From positions 1-41,565 of the forward strand of contig CAJMLL010000018.1 of NCBI GenBank assembly GCA_905214225.1: a stretch of DNA of 41,565 nt, written 5' to 3'. The notes beneath the pieces are model-generated. The model saw only the letters and a program-made list of their open reading frames with translations, did no database searches and had not been told where the DNA came from. The translations under genes were made by a program, and so were the position numbers. Of this stretch, positions 1 through 7,100 are shown piece by piece (the stretch's first letter is position 1; the number at the start of each line of letters is the position of its first letter). The stretch is from an uncultured bacterium (lineage in GTDB: Bacteria; Bacillota; Clostridia; Peptostreptococcales; Anaerovoracaceae).

Positions 1-54
1 CAGCGCCGAGGATACTTGGTGGGAGACCGCCTGGGAAAGTAGGACACCGCCGGT
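1..54 (+). rRNA. rrf: 5S ribosomal RNA, 3' end (partial)
   Basis: The first bases match the conserved 3' portion of bacterial 5S rRNA: the GATACTTGG segment, the GGGAGACCGCCTGGGAAAG segment and the closing AGGACACCGCCGG. The 5' part lies outside the window. A strong hairpin terminator follows, consistent with the end of an rRNA operon. The exact 3' end is approximate. Confidence 0.85.
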
Positions 55-105
55 TCGGTTCTAAAGTATTTATTCGTTTCATGTTTATCATTTCTCATGA
101 AGCAG

Positions 106-144
106 AGAGCTGTCAGCAGATTCGTCTGTTGACAGCTCTTTTTT
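106..144 (+). terminator. rRNA operon terminator
   Basis: A 15-base-pair stem (106-120 with 125-139, one G-T wobble) closed by a TTCG tetraloop is followed by a T run (137-144). It ends the rRNA operon. The LysR gene ends convergently at 143, so its stop codon overlaps the T run. Confidence 0.9.
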
Positions 145-1054
145 AATCCTCATGATTCAGCCACTTATCAGTGGTATTTCTGGTGTATTCGATCAGTTCC
201 TGGCCGATTTTTGGCATCGGTGTGGACTTGTTCATGATAAATCCGATGTCAAACTGAATCGGCTCGGACATCGGTCTTGCCACGATATCGGAATTTTCAT
301 CGAGCAGCGGCTGGTAGGCGTCCCGGTTTGCAAAGCAGATATAGTTTCCGTATTTTACCATGTCGAACATGCAGATAATCTGCTCGTGATTGGAAATTGT
401 GCGGGGTACAACGCCTTTCTTTTGAAATTCCTGCATCATCAGCGGATAGATTTTTGAGTTTTTATCGGGAAGGGAGACGGACTCTCCATTCAGCATTTCG
501 ATATCGATTTTCGGGTATGCGGCCAGTTTGTGTTTTTTTGGAAGAATGGCGTAAACCTGGGCGCTGGTTATTTTTATGGTCTCGATGTCCTTTATCGGAC
601 TGTTTGGCAGGGCATTATAGGTCAGGTCCAGGCTCCCGTCTCTGATCATGGAGATGTGGTTGCTCATCGTCCCTTCAAAAATCTGGATCTGCGCCTGTTT
701 CCGGCTTGAAAAGAATGTCTCGTACAGGTATGGCAGCAGATAGTGCGACAGGGATGGCGAGAGCCCCAGACGCAGTGTCTGCGCATAGGTCTGTGACATG
801 TATTTCATGTCCTGTTCGGCTTTTTCACACTCCTGCAGAATATGCTGGGCATAGATGATAAACCTCTCACCAGCCGCCGTGAAATTCACATTCTTGGAAG
901 TTCTGGTCAGGAGTTCCACACCGAGCTGCTTTTCCAGACTCGTTATCGCAGCGGAAATAGCCGGCTGTGAAACATACAGTTCCTTACTGGCCTGTGTAAA
1001 ACTGCCGTATTTATAAATTGCGGTCAGGTATTTCAGTTTTTTCAGGTCTAACAT
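143..1054 (-). CDS. LysR-family transcriptional regulator
   Basis: 303 residues, the normal length of the LysR family. Residues 1-60 form the winged helix-turn-helix (FTQASKELYVSQPAISAAI), followed by the linker helix and a periplasmic-binding-protein-like effector domain from about residue 90. These proteins are cytoplasmic, bind T-N11-A sites and respond to a small ligand. The effector cannot be read from the sequence. The gene is monocistronic, faces the 5S terminator and has its own promoter (1175-1203). Its neighbour pckA is on the same strand but is separated by a terminator, so a link to PEP carboxykinase is not shown. The start at 1054 has a GGAAAGGAGCC ribosome binding site just upstream. 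Confidence 0.9.
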   Translation of the reverse strand: MLDLKKLKYLTAIYKYGSFTQASKELYVSQPAISAAITSLEKQLGVELLTRTSKNVNFTAAGERFIIYAQHILQECEKAEQDMKYMSQTYAQTLRLGLSPSLSHYLLPYLYETFFSSRKQAQIQIFEGTMSNHISMIRDGSLDLTYNALPNSPIKDIETIKITSAQVYAILPKKHKLAAYPKIDIEMLNGESVSLPDKNSKIYPLMMQEFQKKGVVPRTISNHEQIICMFDMVKYGNYICFANRDAYQPLLDENSDIVARPMSEPIQFDIGFIMNKSTPMPKIGQELIEYTRNTTDKWLNHED

Positions 1055-1174
1055 TGGCGGCTCCTTTCCCTTTACGGTCTCTGTCGGGGTGAATCTCCCG
1101 CTTTGGCGGATATAGAATACGATGACATTTATTCCGGTGAACGATTAATATTTTTGATGATAGAATATAGTCTA

Positions 1175-1203
1175 ATTATACACAGTCATTTTCCTGTATG
1201 CAA
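1175..1203 (-). promoter_or_regulatory. Sigma-A promoter of the LysR gene
   Basis: On the minus strand, TTGCAT (1203-1198), a 17-base spacer and TATAAT (1180-1175) give a near-consensus promoter about 120 bases upstream of the LysR start codon. Confidence 0.7.
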
Positions 1204-1241
1204 ATACAAGGATTCATAAACAATTGATGTGCGGAAAAACA

Positions 1242-1280
1242 GAAAGAAAAAACCGGGGCACGGGATTCCCGTACTCCGGT
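1242..1280 (-). terminator. pckA terminator
   Basis: On the minus strand a perfect 13-base-pair stem (1280-1268 with 1264-1252, three-base loop) is followed by a T-rich tract. It lies about 45 bases after the pckA stop codon. Confidence 0.9.
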
Positions 1281-1323
1281 AAGCTTCTAAAAGAATAATC
1301 TGCTTAATAGTTCAAAATGATAC

Positions 1324-2913
1324 TTATTTTGCCTTCGGGCCTGCCTCAGCGATTTCCTTTGGCATGTCTGGATATTTCTCGGCGAAATTCTTGACGAACA
1401 TCTCGGCAAGGCGGTCTGCCTGCTTGTCATAGGCATCTTTGTCTGCCCATGTGTCTCTCGGGTTCAGAACCTCGGAAGGAACGTTCGGGCAGGACTGCGG
1501 AACATCGACGTTGAAGCGGTCGTCATGGACGAACTCGGCGTCATTCAGTGTTCCGTTCAGAGCGGCGGTAACCATTGCTCTGGTGTACTTCAACTTCATG
1601 CGGCTGCCTGTTCCGTAAGGGCCTCCGGACCATCCGGTGTTGACCAGGTAAACCTGTGTGCCGTACTTATCCAGGCGCTCGCCCAGCATCTGTGCGTATT
1701 TCTCAGCACCAAGAGGCATGAACGGCTGCCCGAACAGAGTGGAGAAGGTCGGAACCGGCTCGGTGATGCCGCGCTCTGTTCCGGCAACCTTTGCCGTAAA
1801 TCCGGTTACGAACTGATACATCGCCGCATTTCTGTCCAGCTTGGAGATCGGCGGGAGAACACCGAAGGAATCTGCAGTCAGGAAGATGACAACCTTTGGA
1901 ATTCCGCCGTATCCCGGAATCTGGGAGTTGGAGATGAACTCAACCGGATATCCTACACGGGTGTTTTCTGTCAGGCTGCGGTCGGCGTAATCCGGCTTTC
2001 TGGTATCCGGATCCAGAATAACGTTTTCGGTAACCGCGCCGAACTTGATGGCGTGGTAAATCTCCGGCTCGCTTTCTTCCTTCAGGTCGATGCACTTTGC
2101 GTAGCAGCCGCCCTCAAAGTTGAAAATGCCGTTGTCGGACCAGCCGTGCTCGTCGTCGCCGATGAGCTTTCTTGCAGGGTCGGCAGACAGTGTGGTCTTT
2201 CCTGTTCCGGACAGACCGAAGAATACAGCCGTGTCACCTGTCTCAGGATCCATATTCGCAGAGCAGTGCATCGGCAGGACATTATCCTCGACCGGCAGCA
2301 CAAAGTTCATTGTACTGAATACGGACTTCTTGATCTCTCCGGAGTACGCGGAGCCTGCGATAATAATGAAGTGCGCTTCATAGTCGATCATGATCGCTGC
2401 CTCAGAGTTGATGCCGAATTTCTCCGGATCGCACTTATATCCCGGCGCAACCAGCATGGTGAAATCAGCGTCGCCGAAGTTCTTCAGTTCCTCTTCCGTC
2501 GGGCGGATCAGCAGGTTGTGAATGAACAGGTTCTGTGATGCCAGCTCGTTGACAATGCGGAACTTGCGTGTGTACTTTGGATCTGCTCCCGCAAAACCAT
2601 CGAAAATGAAGACTTCTTCCTGTGCAGACAGGTATTTAATCAGTTCTTCCTTGATTGCGTTGAATGTCTCGCGCGTTGTCGGAACGTTGACCTTTCCCCA
2701 GTCGATGAGGTCGTGAACACCTTCCGTATCAACGATGAACTTGTCATGCGGGGAACGTCCGGTGTACTTTCCGGTGTTAACTGCCAGCGCACCAGTGTCT
2801 GTCAGCACGCCTTCTTTTCTTTCCAGTGCCTTTTCTACGAGAACAGCCGGGCTCAGGTTTCTGTAAACATTTGGGGTAGTGATTCCCAGCTTTTCTAATC
2901 CGTAGCTTTCCAT
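1324..2913 (-). CDS. pckA: Phosphoenolpyruvate carboxykinase (ATP)
   Basis: 529 residues, full length for the ATP-dependent family (EC 4.1.1.49). It interconverts oxaloacetate + ATP and PEP + CO2 + ADP; in anaerobes it can run in either direction. The P-loop GLSGTGKT sits at residues 233-240 and is followed by the metal-binding IGDDEHGW motif near 250. The TGRSPHDKF substrate-binding segment is at 51-59. The start is supported by AAGGAGG directly upstream. The gene stands alone with a strong terminator. No regulatory site was identified; a tentative promoter (TTATTA, 16 bases, TATAAG) lies about 80-110 bases upstream. Confidence 0.97.
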   Translation of the reverse strand: MESYGLEKLGITTPNVYRNLSPAVLVEKALERKEGVLTDTGALAVNTGKYTGRSPHDKFIVDTEGVHDLIDWGKVNVPTTRETFNAIKEELIKYLSAQEEVFIFDGFAGADPKYTRKFRIVNELASQNLFIHNLLIRPTEEELKNFGDADFTMLVAPGYKCDPEKFGINSEAAIMIDYEAHFIIIAGSAYSGEIKKSVFSTMNFVLPVEDNVLPMHCSANMDPETGDTAVFFGLSGTGKTTLSADPARKLIGDDEHGWSDNGIFNFEGGCYAKCIDLKEESEPEIYHAIKFGAVTENVILDPDTRKPDYADRSLTENTRVGYPVEFISNSQIPGYGGIPKVVIFLTADSFGVLPPISKLDRNAAMYQFVTGFTAKVAGTERGITEPVPTFSTLFGQPFMPLGAEKYAQMLGERLDKYGTQVYLVNTGWSGGPYGTGSRMKLKYTRAMVTAALNGTLNDAEFVHDDRFNVDVPQSCPNVPSEVLNPRDTWADKDAYDKQADRLAEMFVKNFAEKYPDMPKEIAEAGPKAK

Positions 2914-3204
2914 TTATTATCCTCCTTGAATAATCGATCCGGGCGGACGGGGCTGTCCGTCTGAATTTATAAATTCTGAAAAATCTCTACCTTATATTTT
3001 AACGCACTTTTTTAATAACCGCAATTCAGATATACATTTCCCTGAGGGTTCTTTCATATTTTCTTGATATAACAGGATTTTTACAGGAAAAAATACAAAC
3101 TTTCAAGGGGAAAAGCTGTTGTATACATAAAAACTGTAAAATGCGGCTGAGAAAAATATTACTGAAAGGAGGGTTTGAGATAGGCAGCTTTAGTTAGATA
3201 ATAA

Positions 3205-3311
3205 ACTGTATATTACAAGATTGCGCGTTAAATTATTTGACTATATTTGCAGGATAAAGGTTCAGGCTCCATCCTGCATCTCGATGTGCAGAAGGAGCCT
3301 GTTTCTCGTTT
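3205..3311 (+). ncRNA. Candidate small RNA (unidentified)
   Basis: TTGAGA (3177-3182 region), a 16-base gap and GATAAT resemble a promoter. About 60 bases further on, an 8-base-pair outer stem (3263-3270 with 3294-3301) encloses a 5-base-pair inner stem (3274-3278 with 3287-3291) and is followed by TTTCTCGTTTT. That is the layout of a short terminated transcript. No known RNA family was recognised and no small open frame with a ribosome binding site was seen. Confidence 0.35.
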
Positions 3312-3334
3312 TAAGATTTTATGATCCGTGTATT

Positions 3335-3475
3335 CCTGCGCGTGCGGATTTTGCGATAACGAGTTGTTATACAGCGGACGCGTGTCCGGTGATCCCTGCG
3401 CGTACGGATTTTGTCAGAAGCGCGGAAGGCCGCGAAACTGGCAAAAGCGTGTTCTCTTGCGCGTTGGTTTTTGTC
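3335..3475. repeat. Three imperfect copies of a 20-base core at 60-base spacing
   Basis: The core CCTGCGCGTGCGGATTTTG recurs as CCTGCGCGTACGGATTTTG and more loosely as TTGCGCGTTGGTTTTTG. The shared TGCGCG falls at 3337, 3397 and 3458, so spacing is 60 and 61 bases while the sequence between the cores has diverged. Confidence 0.6.
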
Positions 3476-3486
3476 CGGAGCATGCA

Positions 3487-3510
3487 GGGAGGCCGGGAGG
3501 CCGGGAGGCT
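3487..3510. repeat. 8-base tandem repeat next to the selD stop codon
   Basis: GGGAGGCC occurs at 3487-3494 and 3495-3502, then GGGAGGCT at 3503-3510. The array ends one base before the selD stop codon (3512-3514, minus strand), so it forms the start of the selD 3' untranslated region. Confidence 0.8.
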
Positions 3511-3511
3511 C

Positions 3512-4549
3512 TTACACAACTTCGACCGGCTGATGGCAGCTGCCGTCAAATACGGTTCCGATCAGTTCGGCGTATGGAACGGTATCCTTCATGCGTCGGA
3601 GGAGCTTCTCGCCCTCGTCTTCCGGAACGGCGATGATCAGGCCGCCGGAGGTCTGCGGGTCGAAGAGGGCATCCTGGACGCTGAGAGGAACATTCTCGGA
3701 GAACTGCACAGCTCCGCCGATCCATTTGCGGTTGTTGTAGGCGCCGGCAGGAACGACTCCCATCTCTGCCATTTCCAGTGTCTGCGGCAGGTATGGGATT
3801 TTTGTGCTGTCCAGACGGATGCGTCTGTGGCAGCCGGCCGCCATCTCGTAGACGTGGCCGAGGATGCCGAATCCGGTGATATCGGTGCAGGCGTGGACGT
3901 GGAAATCGTCGAGCTGCTCTGCCGCGTACTTGTTCAGCATGGCCATGGATTCGGTCAGTTCCTTGATCGTGCTGTCCGTCAGGAGGTCGGCCTTGATGGC
4001 GTTGTTCAGGATTCCGGTGCCGATCGGCTTGGTGACGATCAGGACGTCGCCGTTCTGGGCTTCACTGTTCGGCAGGATGTGGTCCGGGTGTACGAATCCG
4101 CTGACGCAGAGTCCGTAAACCGGCTCAGAGAGGTGGACGGTGTGTCCGCCGCAGATGATTGCGCCGGCTTCCTTGACCTTCTCATATCCGCCCTTCAGGA
4201 TTTCTCCGGTGACGTCAACCGGCATGGATTCCGGCACGCCCAGCACATTCATGCAGAGCTTCGGCTGTCCGCCCATGGCGTAGACATCGCTCAGAGAGTT
4301 GGCTGCGGCGATTCTTCCGTAATCGAACGGGTCGTCCACAACAGGCGGGAAGATATCCACAGTCTCGATCAGCGCCGTCGTATCATTGATTTTATATACA
4401 GCAGCATCATCCGCAGTATCAAATCCAACCAGCAGATCAGGATCATTAAATTTTGGTAATTGCCGCAGAACCTGCGACAGGGCGTCAGGCGCCACTTTAG
4501 CCGCTCAGCCACGGTGGGTTGTAAGTTCGGTTAATTTTGTCTCTGACAT
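3512..4549 (-). CDS. selD: Selenophosphate synthetase, selenocysteine-containing
   Basis: 345 residues once the in-frame TGA at 4507-4505 (minus strand) is read as selenocysteine 15. The N-terminus then reads MSETKLTELTTHRGUAAK, matching the SelD active-site region where Cys or Sec precedes the catalytic Lys. Without read-through, the frame would start at an inferior Met and lose the active site. The enzyme makes selenophosphate from selenide and ATP for Sec-tRNA synthesis and other selenium uses. The GFDTADDAAVYKI metal and ATP segment follows near residues 45-57. The start at 4549 has AAGGAGG seven bases upstream. A small stem-loop (4481-4493) lies 11 bases beyond the UGA. selC is divergent upstream and each gene has its own promoter. 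Confidence 0.95.
4481..4493 (-). promoter_or_regulatory. Candidate selD bacterial SECIS stem-loop
   Basis: Eleven bases after the UGA on the minus strand, GGCG and CGCC pair around a five-base loop (CCTGA). The distance is similar to that of the clearer grdB element. The stem is short, so this is a weak call. Confidence 0.4.
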
Positions 4550-4706
4550 GTGTTCCTCCTTATTTCTGCTGCAGAATCTGTCCTGCAGTTGCATTTTCGT
4601 ATACGATCAGAAGCATCCGCGCGGTGTCCGTGCGGACTTCTGCTTACTGAAAATAGATACCCGGACCGCTTGCGCGGTAAACGATTTTGCTCAATCCAGT
4701 CGTTCA

Positions 4707-4735
4707 ATTGTATTAACAGAACGCAGTCTTGTCAA
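4707..4735 (-). promoter_or_regulatory. selD promoter
   Basis: On the minus strand, TTGACA (4735-4730), a 17-base spacer and TACAAT (4712-4707) form a strong sigma-A promoter about 155 bases ahead of the selD start. Confidence 0.8.
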
Positions 4736-4868
4736 TTGAAAGCCGCGATTTTCTCTTATTGTTTCTTTTTTGCTTATCCCATTATTTGCTATTCTTAAAA
4801 GTGCAGATTTCTGCTTATAGGGCAAAAGGAAAATCTGCAAGGAAACAGGTTTTTTTCAAAATTTCAGA

Positions 4869-4897
4869 TTGACAAGCGGGAATGCAGAAAATATAAT
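4869..4897 (+). promoter_or_regulatory. selC promoter
   Basis: TTGACA (4869-4874), a 17-base spacer and TATAAT (4892-4897) are a perfect consensus sigma-A promoter. The predicted start of transcription is about 20 bases before the tRNA. Confidence 0.9.
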
Positions 4898-4922
4898 GAT
4901 TGAGTGCGAAAAACAAATACAT

Positions 4923-5019
4923 GGGGGTAGATAGGTGCTGGTGTGCCTCTTGGTCTTCAAAACCAATGTGAGGGGTTAGGAGCCTCTCGGGTGGGTTCAA
5001 TTCCCACATACTCCCGCCA
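4923..5019 (+). tRNA. selC: tRNA-Sec (anticodon UCA)
   Basis: A 97-base tRNA with the oversized variable arm typical of tRNA-Sec. The anticodon stem TTGGT/ACCAA closes the loop CTTCAAA (anticodon TCA), and the T arm is TGGGTTCAATTCCCA. The CCA end (5017-5019) is encoded. The extended acceptor pairs GGGGGTA with TACTCCC (one G-U), with a G-A mismatch at the eighth position. It is charged with serine and converted to Sec-tRNA by SelA, and is decoded at UGA with SelB. It lies between divergent selD and dsdA-selA-selB. Confidence 0.97.
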
Positions 5020-5028
5020 GATCTGATG

Positions 5029-5064
5029 AAGCCGTATCCGGAGAATTTCCGGCTGCGGCTTTTT
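5029..5064 (+). terminator. selC terminator
   Basis: AAGCCG (5029-5034) pairs with CGGCTT (5056-5061), with an inner CCGGA/TCCGG stem, followed by TTTT. It lies ten bases after the tRNA. Confidence 0.8.
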
Positions 5065-5224
5065 CTCTGCTCTGGATACAACGCGCAGCGGTGTTTTCCC
5101 GTGCAGTCCTCCGCAGACAGACCGCCCCGTGAAAGGGAAAGAAGAGACTTGCGCATTCCCTTTGTGGTAGAATGAGAACAGCAGAAATAGTAAGAGAATT
5201 CCATCTGAAAGGAGCTGAAGAAGA

Positions 5225-6574
5225 ATGACGATGAACAGCATGGAATTGAAGAAGCTGGAAGAGGCGAACCCGAAACTGAAGGACCTGGAAGCCGCGAAGG
5301 ATGTGGTCTGGGTCAATCCGCATAAGCTGCCCTTTGCAGAAGCGGTGAAAAAGCAGGAACTGACTTCGGAGGACATTCGGGATGCAGAGGAGCGGCTGAA
5401 GAGGTTTGCGCCTCTGATTATGAAATGCTTCCCGGAAACGGAGAAGACGAATGGAATCATCGAGTCTCCGCTGACGGCGATTCCGGACATGCAGAAACAC
5501 ATGGAAGAAAAGTATCAGGTGCAGATTCGGGGAAGACTGTTCCTGAAGCAGGACAATGCCCTGGCAATTGCCGGATCGGTAAAGGCAAGGGGCGGAATTT
5601 ACGAGGTTCTGAAGCACACGGAAGATCTGGCTCTGGAACATGGTCTCCTGCAAGAGGGAGATACTTATGACAAGCTGGCCAGCCCGGAGTGCCGGGAGTT
5701 TTTCTCGGGTTACACGGTTCAGGTCGGATCTACGGGAAATCTGGGCATGAGTATCGGCATCATGAGCGCAGCCATCGGATATAAGGCGATTGTGCATATG
5801 TCGGCGGATGCGCGGCAGTGGAAGAAAGATCTTCTGCGGAAGCACGGTGTAACCGTAAAGGAATATCAGGCGGACTACGGGGAAGCGGTAAAAGAAGGCC
5901 GCGCCCTGTCTGATGCGGATCCGAAGAGTTATTTTGTGGACGATGAGAATTCCCAGAATCTGTTCCTGGGATATGCGGTCGCAGCATCGAGACTGGAAAA
6001 GCAGTTCGCGAAACAGGAGATCACGGTGGATGGGGAACATCCGCTGTTTGTCTATATTCCGTGCGGTGTAGGCGGTGCGCCGGGCGGAATCGCCTTTGGC
6101 CTGAAACAGAAGTACGGAGATAACGTGCACTGCTTCTTTGTCGAGCCGGTACAGGCTCCGGCCATGCTTCTGGGCATGATGACCGGACTGCAGAATAAGA
6201 TTGCGGTTACAGATATCGGCCTGAGCGGACTGACCGAGGCAGACGGCCTCGCGGTCGGACGTCCGTCGGGATTCGTAGGATCGGTTATGGAGCCGCATCT
6301 CAGCGGTGAATTTACGCTGCAGGATGATGATCTGTACAGATATATGAAAGCCCTTCTGGATACGGAAGGGGTATTTCTGGAGCCGTCGGCCTGCGCGATG
6401 TTCACCGGACCGCGGAATCTGCTCGCGGCAGAAGAAACGGCGGAGTATATCCAGAAGAACGGCCTTGCCGATAAAATGAAAAATGCGGTTCAGCTGGTCT
6501 GGGCAACTGGCGGAAGCCTGGTTCCGGATGAAGTCCGTGAAAGCTATGTAAAGAAAGCAGAGTCGCTGAAATAG
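5225..6574 (+). CDS. dsdA: D-serine ammonia-lyase
   Basis: 449 residues, the usual length of monomeric PLP-dependent D-serine dehydratase (EC 4.3.1.18), which converts D-serine to pyruvate and ammonia. The PLP lysine is K120 in [12 protein letters not shown], and the phosphate-binding glycine loop GSTGNLG is at 168-174. A C-terminal SACAMFTGP segment contributes to the cofactor pocket. AAAGGAGC precedes the start; Met3 (5231) is an alternative. It lies between selC and selA. No strong promoter was found and only a weak TAGAAT -10-like element is near 5170. Whether it belongs functionally to selenium metabolism is unknown. L-serine is the precursor of Sec-tRNA, but this enzyme acts on the D isomer. 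Confidence 0.93.
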   Translation: MTMNSMELKKLEEANPKLKDLEAAKDVVWVNPHKLPFAEAVKKQELTSEDIRDAEERLKRFAPLIMKCFPETEKTNGIIESPLTAIPDMQKHMEEKYQVQIRGRLFLKQDNALAIAGSVKARGGIYEVLKHTEDLALEHGLLQEGDTYDKLASPECREFFSGYTVQVGSTGNLGMSIGIMSAAIGYKAIVHMSADARQWKKDLLRKHGVTVKEYQADYGEAVKEGRALSDADPKSYFVDDENSQNLFLGYAVAASRLEKQFAKQEITVDGEHPLFVYIPCGVGGAPGGIAFGLKQKYGDNVHCFFVEPVQAPAMLLGMMTGLQNKIAVTDIGLSGLTEADGLAVGRPSGFVGSVMEPHLSGEFTLQDDDLYRYMKALLDTEGVFLEPSACAMFTGPRNLLAAEETAEYIQKNGLADKMKNAVQLVWATGGSLVPDEVRESYVKKAESLK

Positions 6575-6661
6575 GAAAATCCCGATGGGAATGCAGCGAA
6601 ATTTCCCTGGCGTAAGCAGAAAAATACAGGAATTTCAGTTTTGATATTGCATAAAATATAA

Positions 6662-6673
6662 TAATCGTGATTA
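6662..6673. promoter_or_regulatory. Palindrome TAATCGTGATTA, candidate operator (selA side)
   Basis: This 12-mer has arms TAATC/GATTA and matches the sites at 14147 and 16825 outside the central two bases. It directly abuts a TATAAT hexamer (6657-6662). At that position a bound protein would block transcription rather than activate it. Confidence 0.5.
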
Positions 6674-6674
6674 C

Positions 6675-6753
6675 ACTATATCGGTAATCTGCCCGATGAA
6701 AGGGTGTCCGTACTGCGTTATAGAATGGATTCTGTAATGCAGTACGGATTTTT
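6675..6753 (+). ncRNA. Candidate structured leader or small RNA ending in a 20-bp terminator hairpin
   Basis: An ATCGG...CCGAT stem (about 6679-6696) is followed by a 20-base-pair hairpin (6707-6726 with 6729-6748, two G-U pairs, minimal loop) and TTTTT (6749-6753). It can terminate dsdA transcription. The TATAAT at 6657-6662 could also start a short RNA of about 85 bases. No riboswitch family was recognised. Confidence 0.45.
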
Positions 6754-7100
6754 GTTTCGGGATAAATACGGTAATAATAATGGGGTATACCCATATGGAG
6801 GAATACATGGAATAGAAAAATTGTATACAGGGAAATACCGGAGTCAGAACCGGCATAAAGTTCCGGAATGTCCAGAACGGCGCACACTCTGGCGCTTTTG
6901 TTTTGTCAAAAAGAATTGAAAGAGTAAATTTAAAGCGGAGATTGTTATTGAATTATCGAATATATGGTGGTACTATTGATGAGAAATAGTTTTATTTACG
7001 ATCATCTATAGTATACTGGAAATAAATAGATGCGCAGAGTTTTAACAAAGAAATCTACTGGGAAATTCCGCGCATAAAAACATGACGGGAGAACGGAATC

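Larger units (their letters stand above)
2914..3511. other. Intergenic region between pckA and selD
   Basis: No gene is supported in these 598 bases. The selD side carries a triplicated 8-base repeat (3487-3510) and three 60-base-spaced copies of a roughly 20-base core (3335-3475). The middle holds a promoter-like sequence and a hairpin that together suggest a small RNA (about 3205-3311). The pckA leader occupies the left end. Long open frames here are antisense extensions of selD and have no ribosome binding site. Confidence 0.6.
4550..4922. other. selD/selC divergent intergenic region
   Basis: Besides the two promoters, the roughly 150-base selD leader contains a larger imperfect hairpin in which CAGAAG(T)CCGC pairs with GCGG(ATG)CTTCTG (about 4603-4645), and a CTGCAG...CTGCAG hairpin (about 4568-4596) just ahead of the ribosome binding site. 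Neither has a T run, so they are not terminators. No coding frame is supported. Confidence 0.5.
6575..7100. other. Intergenic region between dsdA and selA
   Basis: 526 bases with no supported gene. It holds TATAAT (6657-6662) overlapping a palindromic operator candidate (6662-6673), a short ATCGG/CCGAT stem, a 20-base-pair hairpin with T run (6707-6753), and the palindrome GGGTATACCC (about 6782-6791). A tiny frame (MEEYME) and a weaker hairpin with a T-rich tail near 6875-6905 also lie here. A tentative selA promoter has TATACT at 7012-7017. A 71-codon frame at 6704-6919 runs through the hairpin and resembles nothing, so it is not called. Confidence 0.5.

Noticed and set aside
3335..3475. 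CRISPR array
   Set aside because: Only three imperfect cores, spacers of about 40 bases that are not unique inserts, and no cas genes.
3221..4459. Long plus-strand open frame of 412 codons
   Set aside because: It is antisense to selD, has no ribosome binding site and its translation resembles no family; it reflects the codon bias of selD.
6704..6919. 71-codon open frame before selA
   Set aside because: It begins inside the 20-bp terminator hairpin, has no ribosome binding site and no recognisable features.
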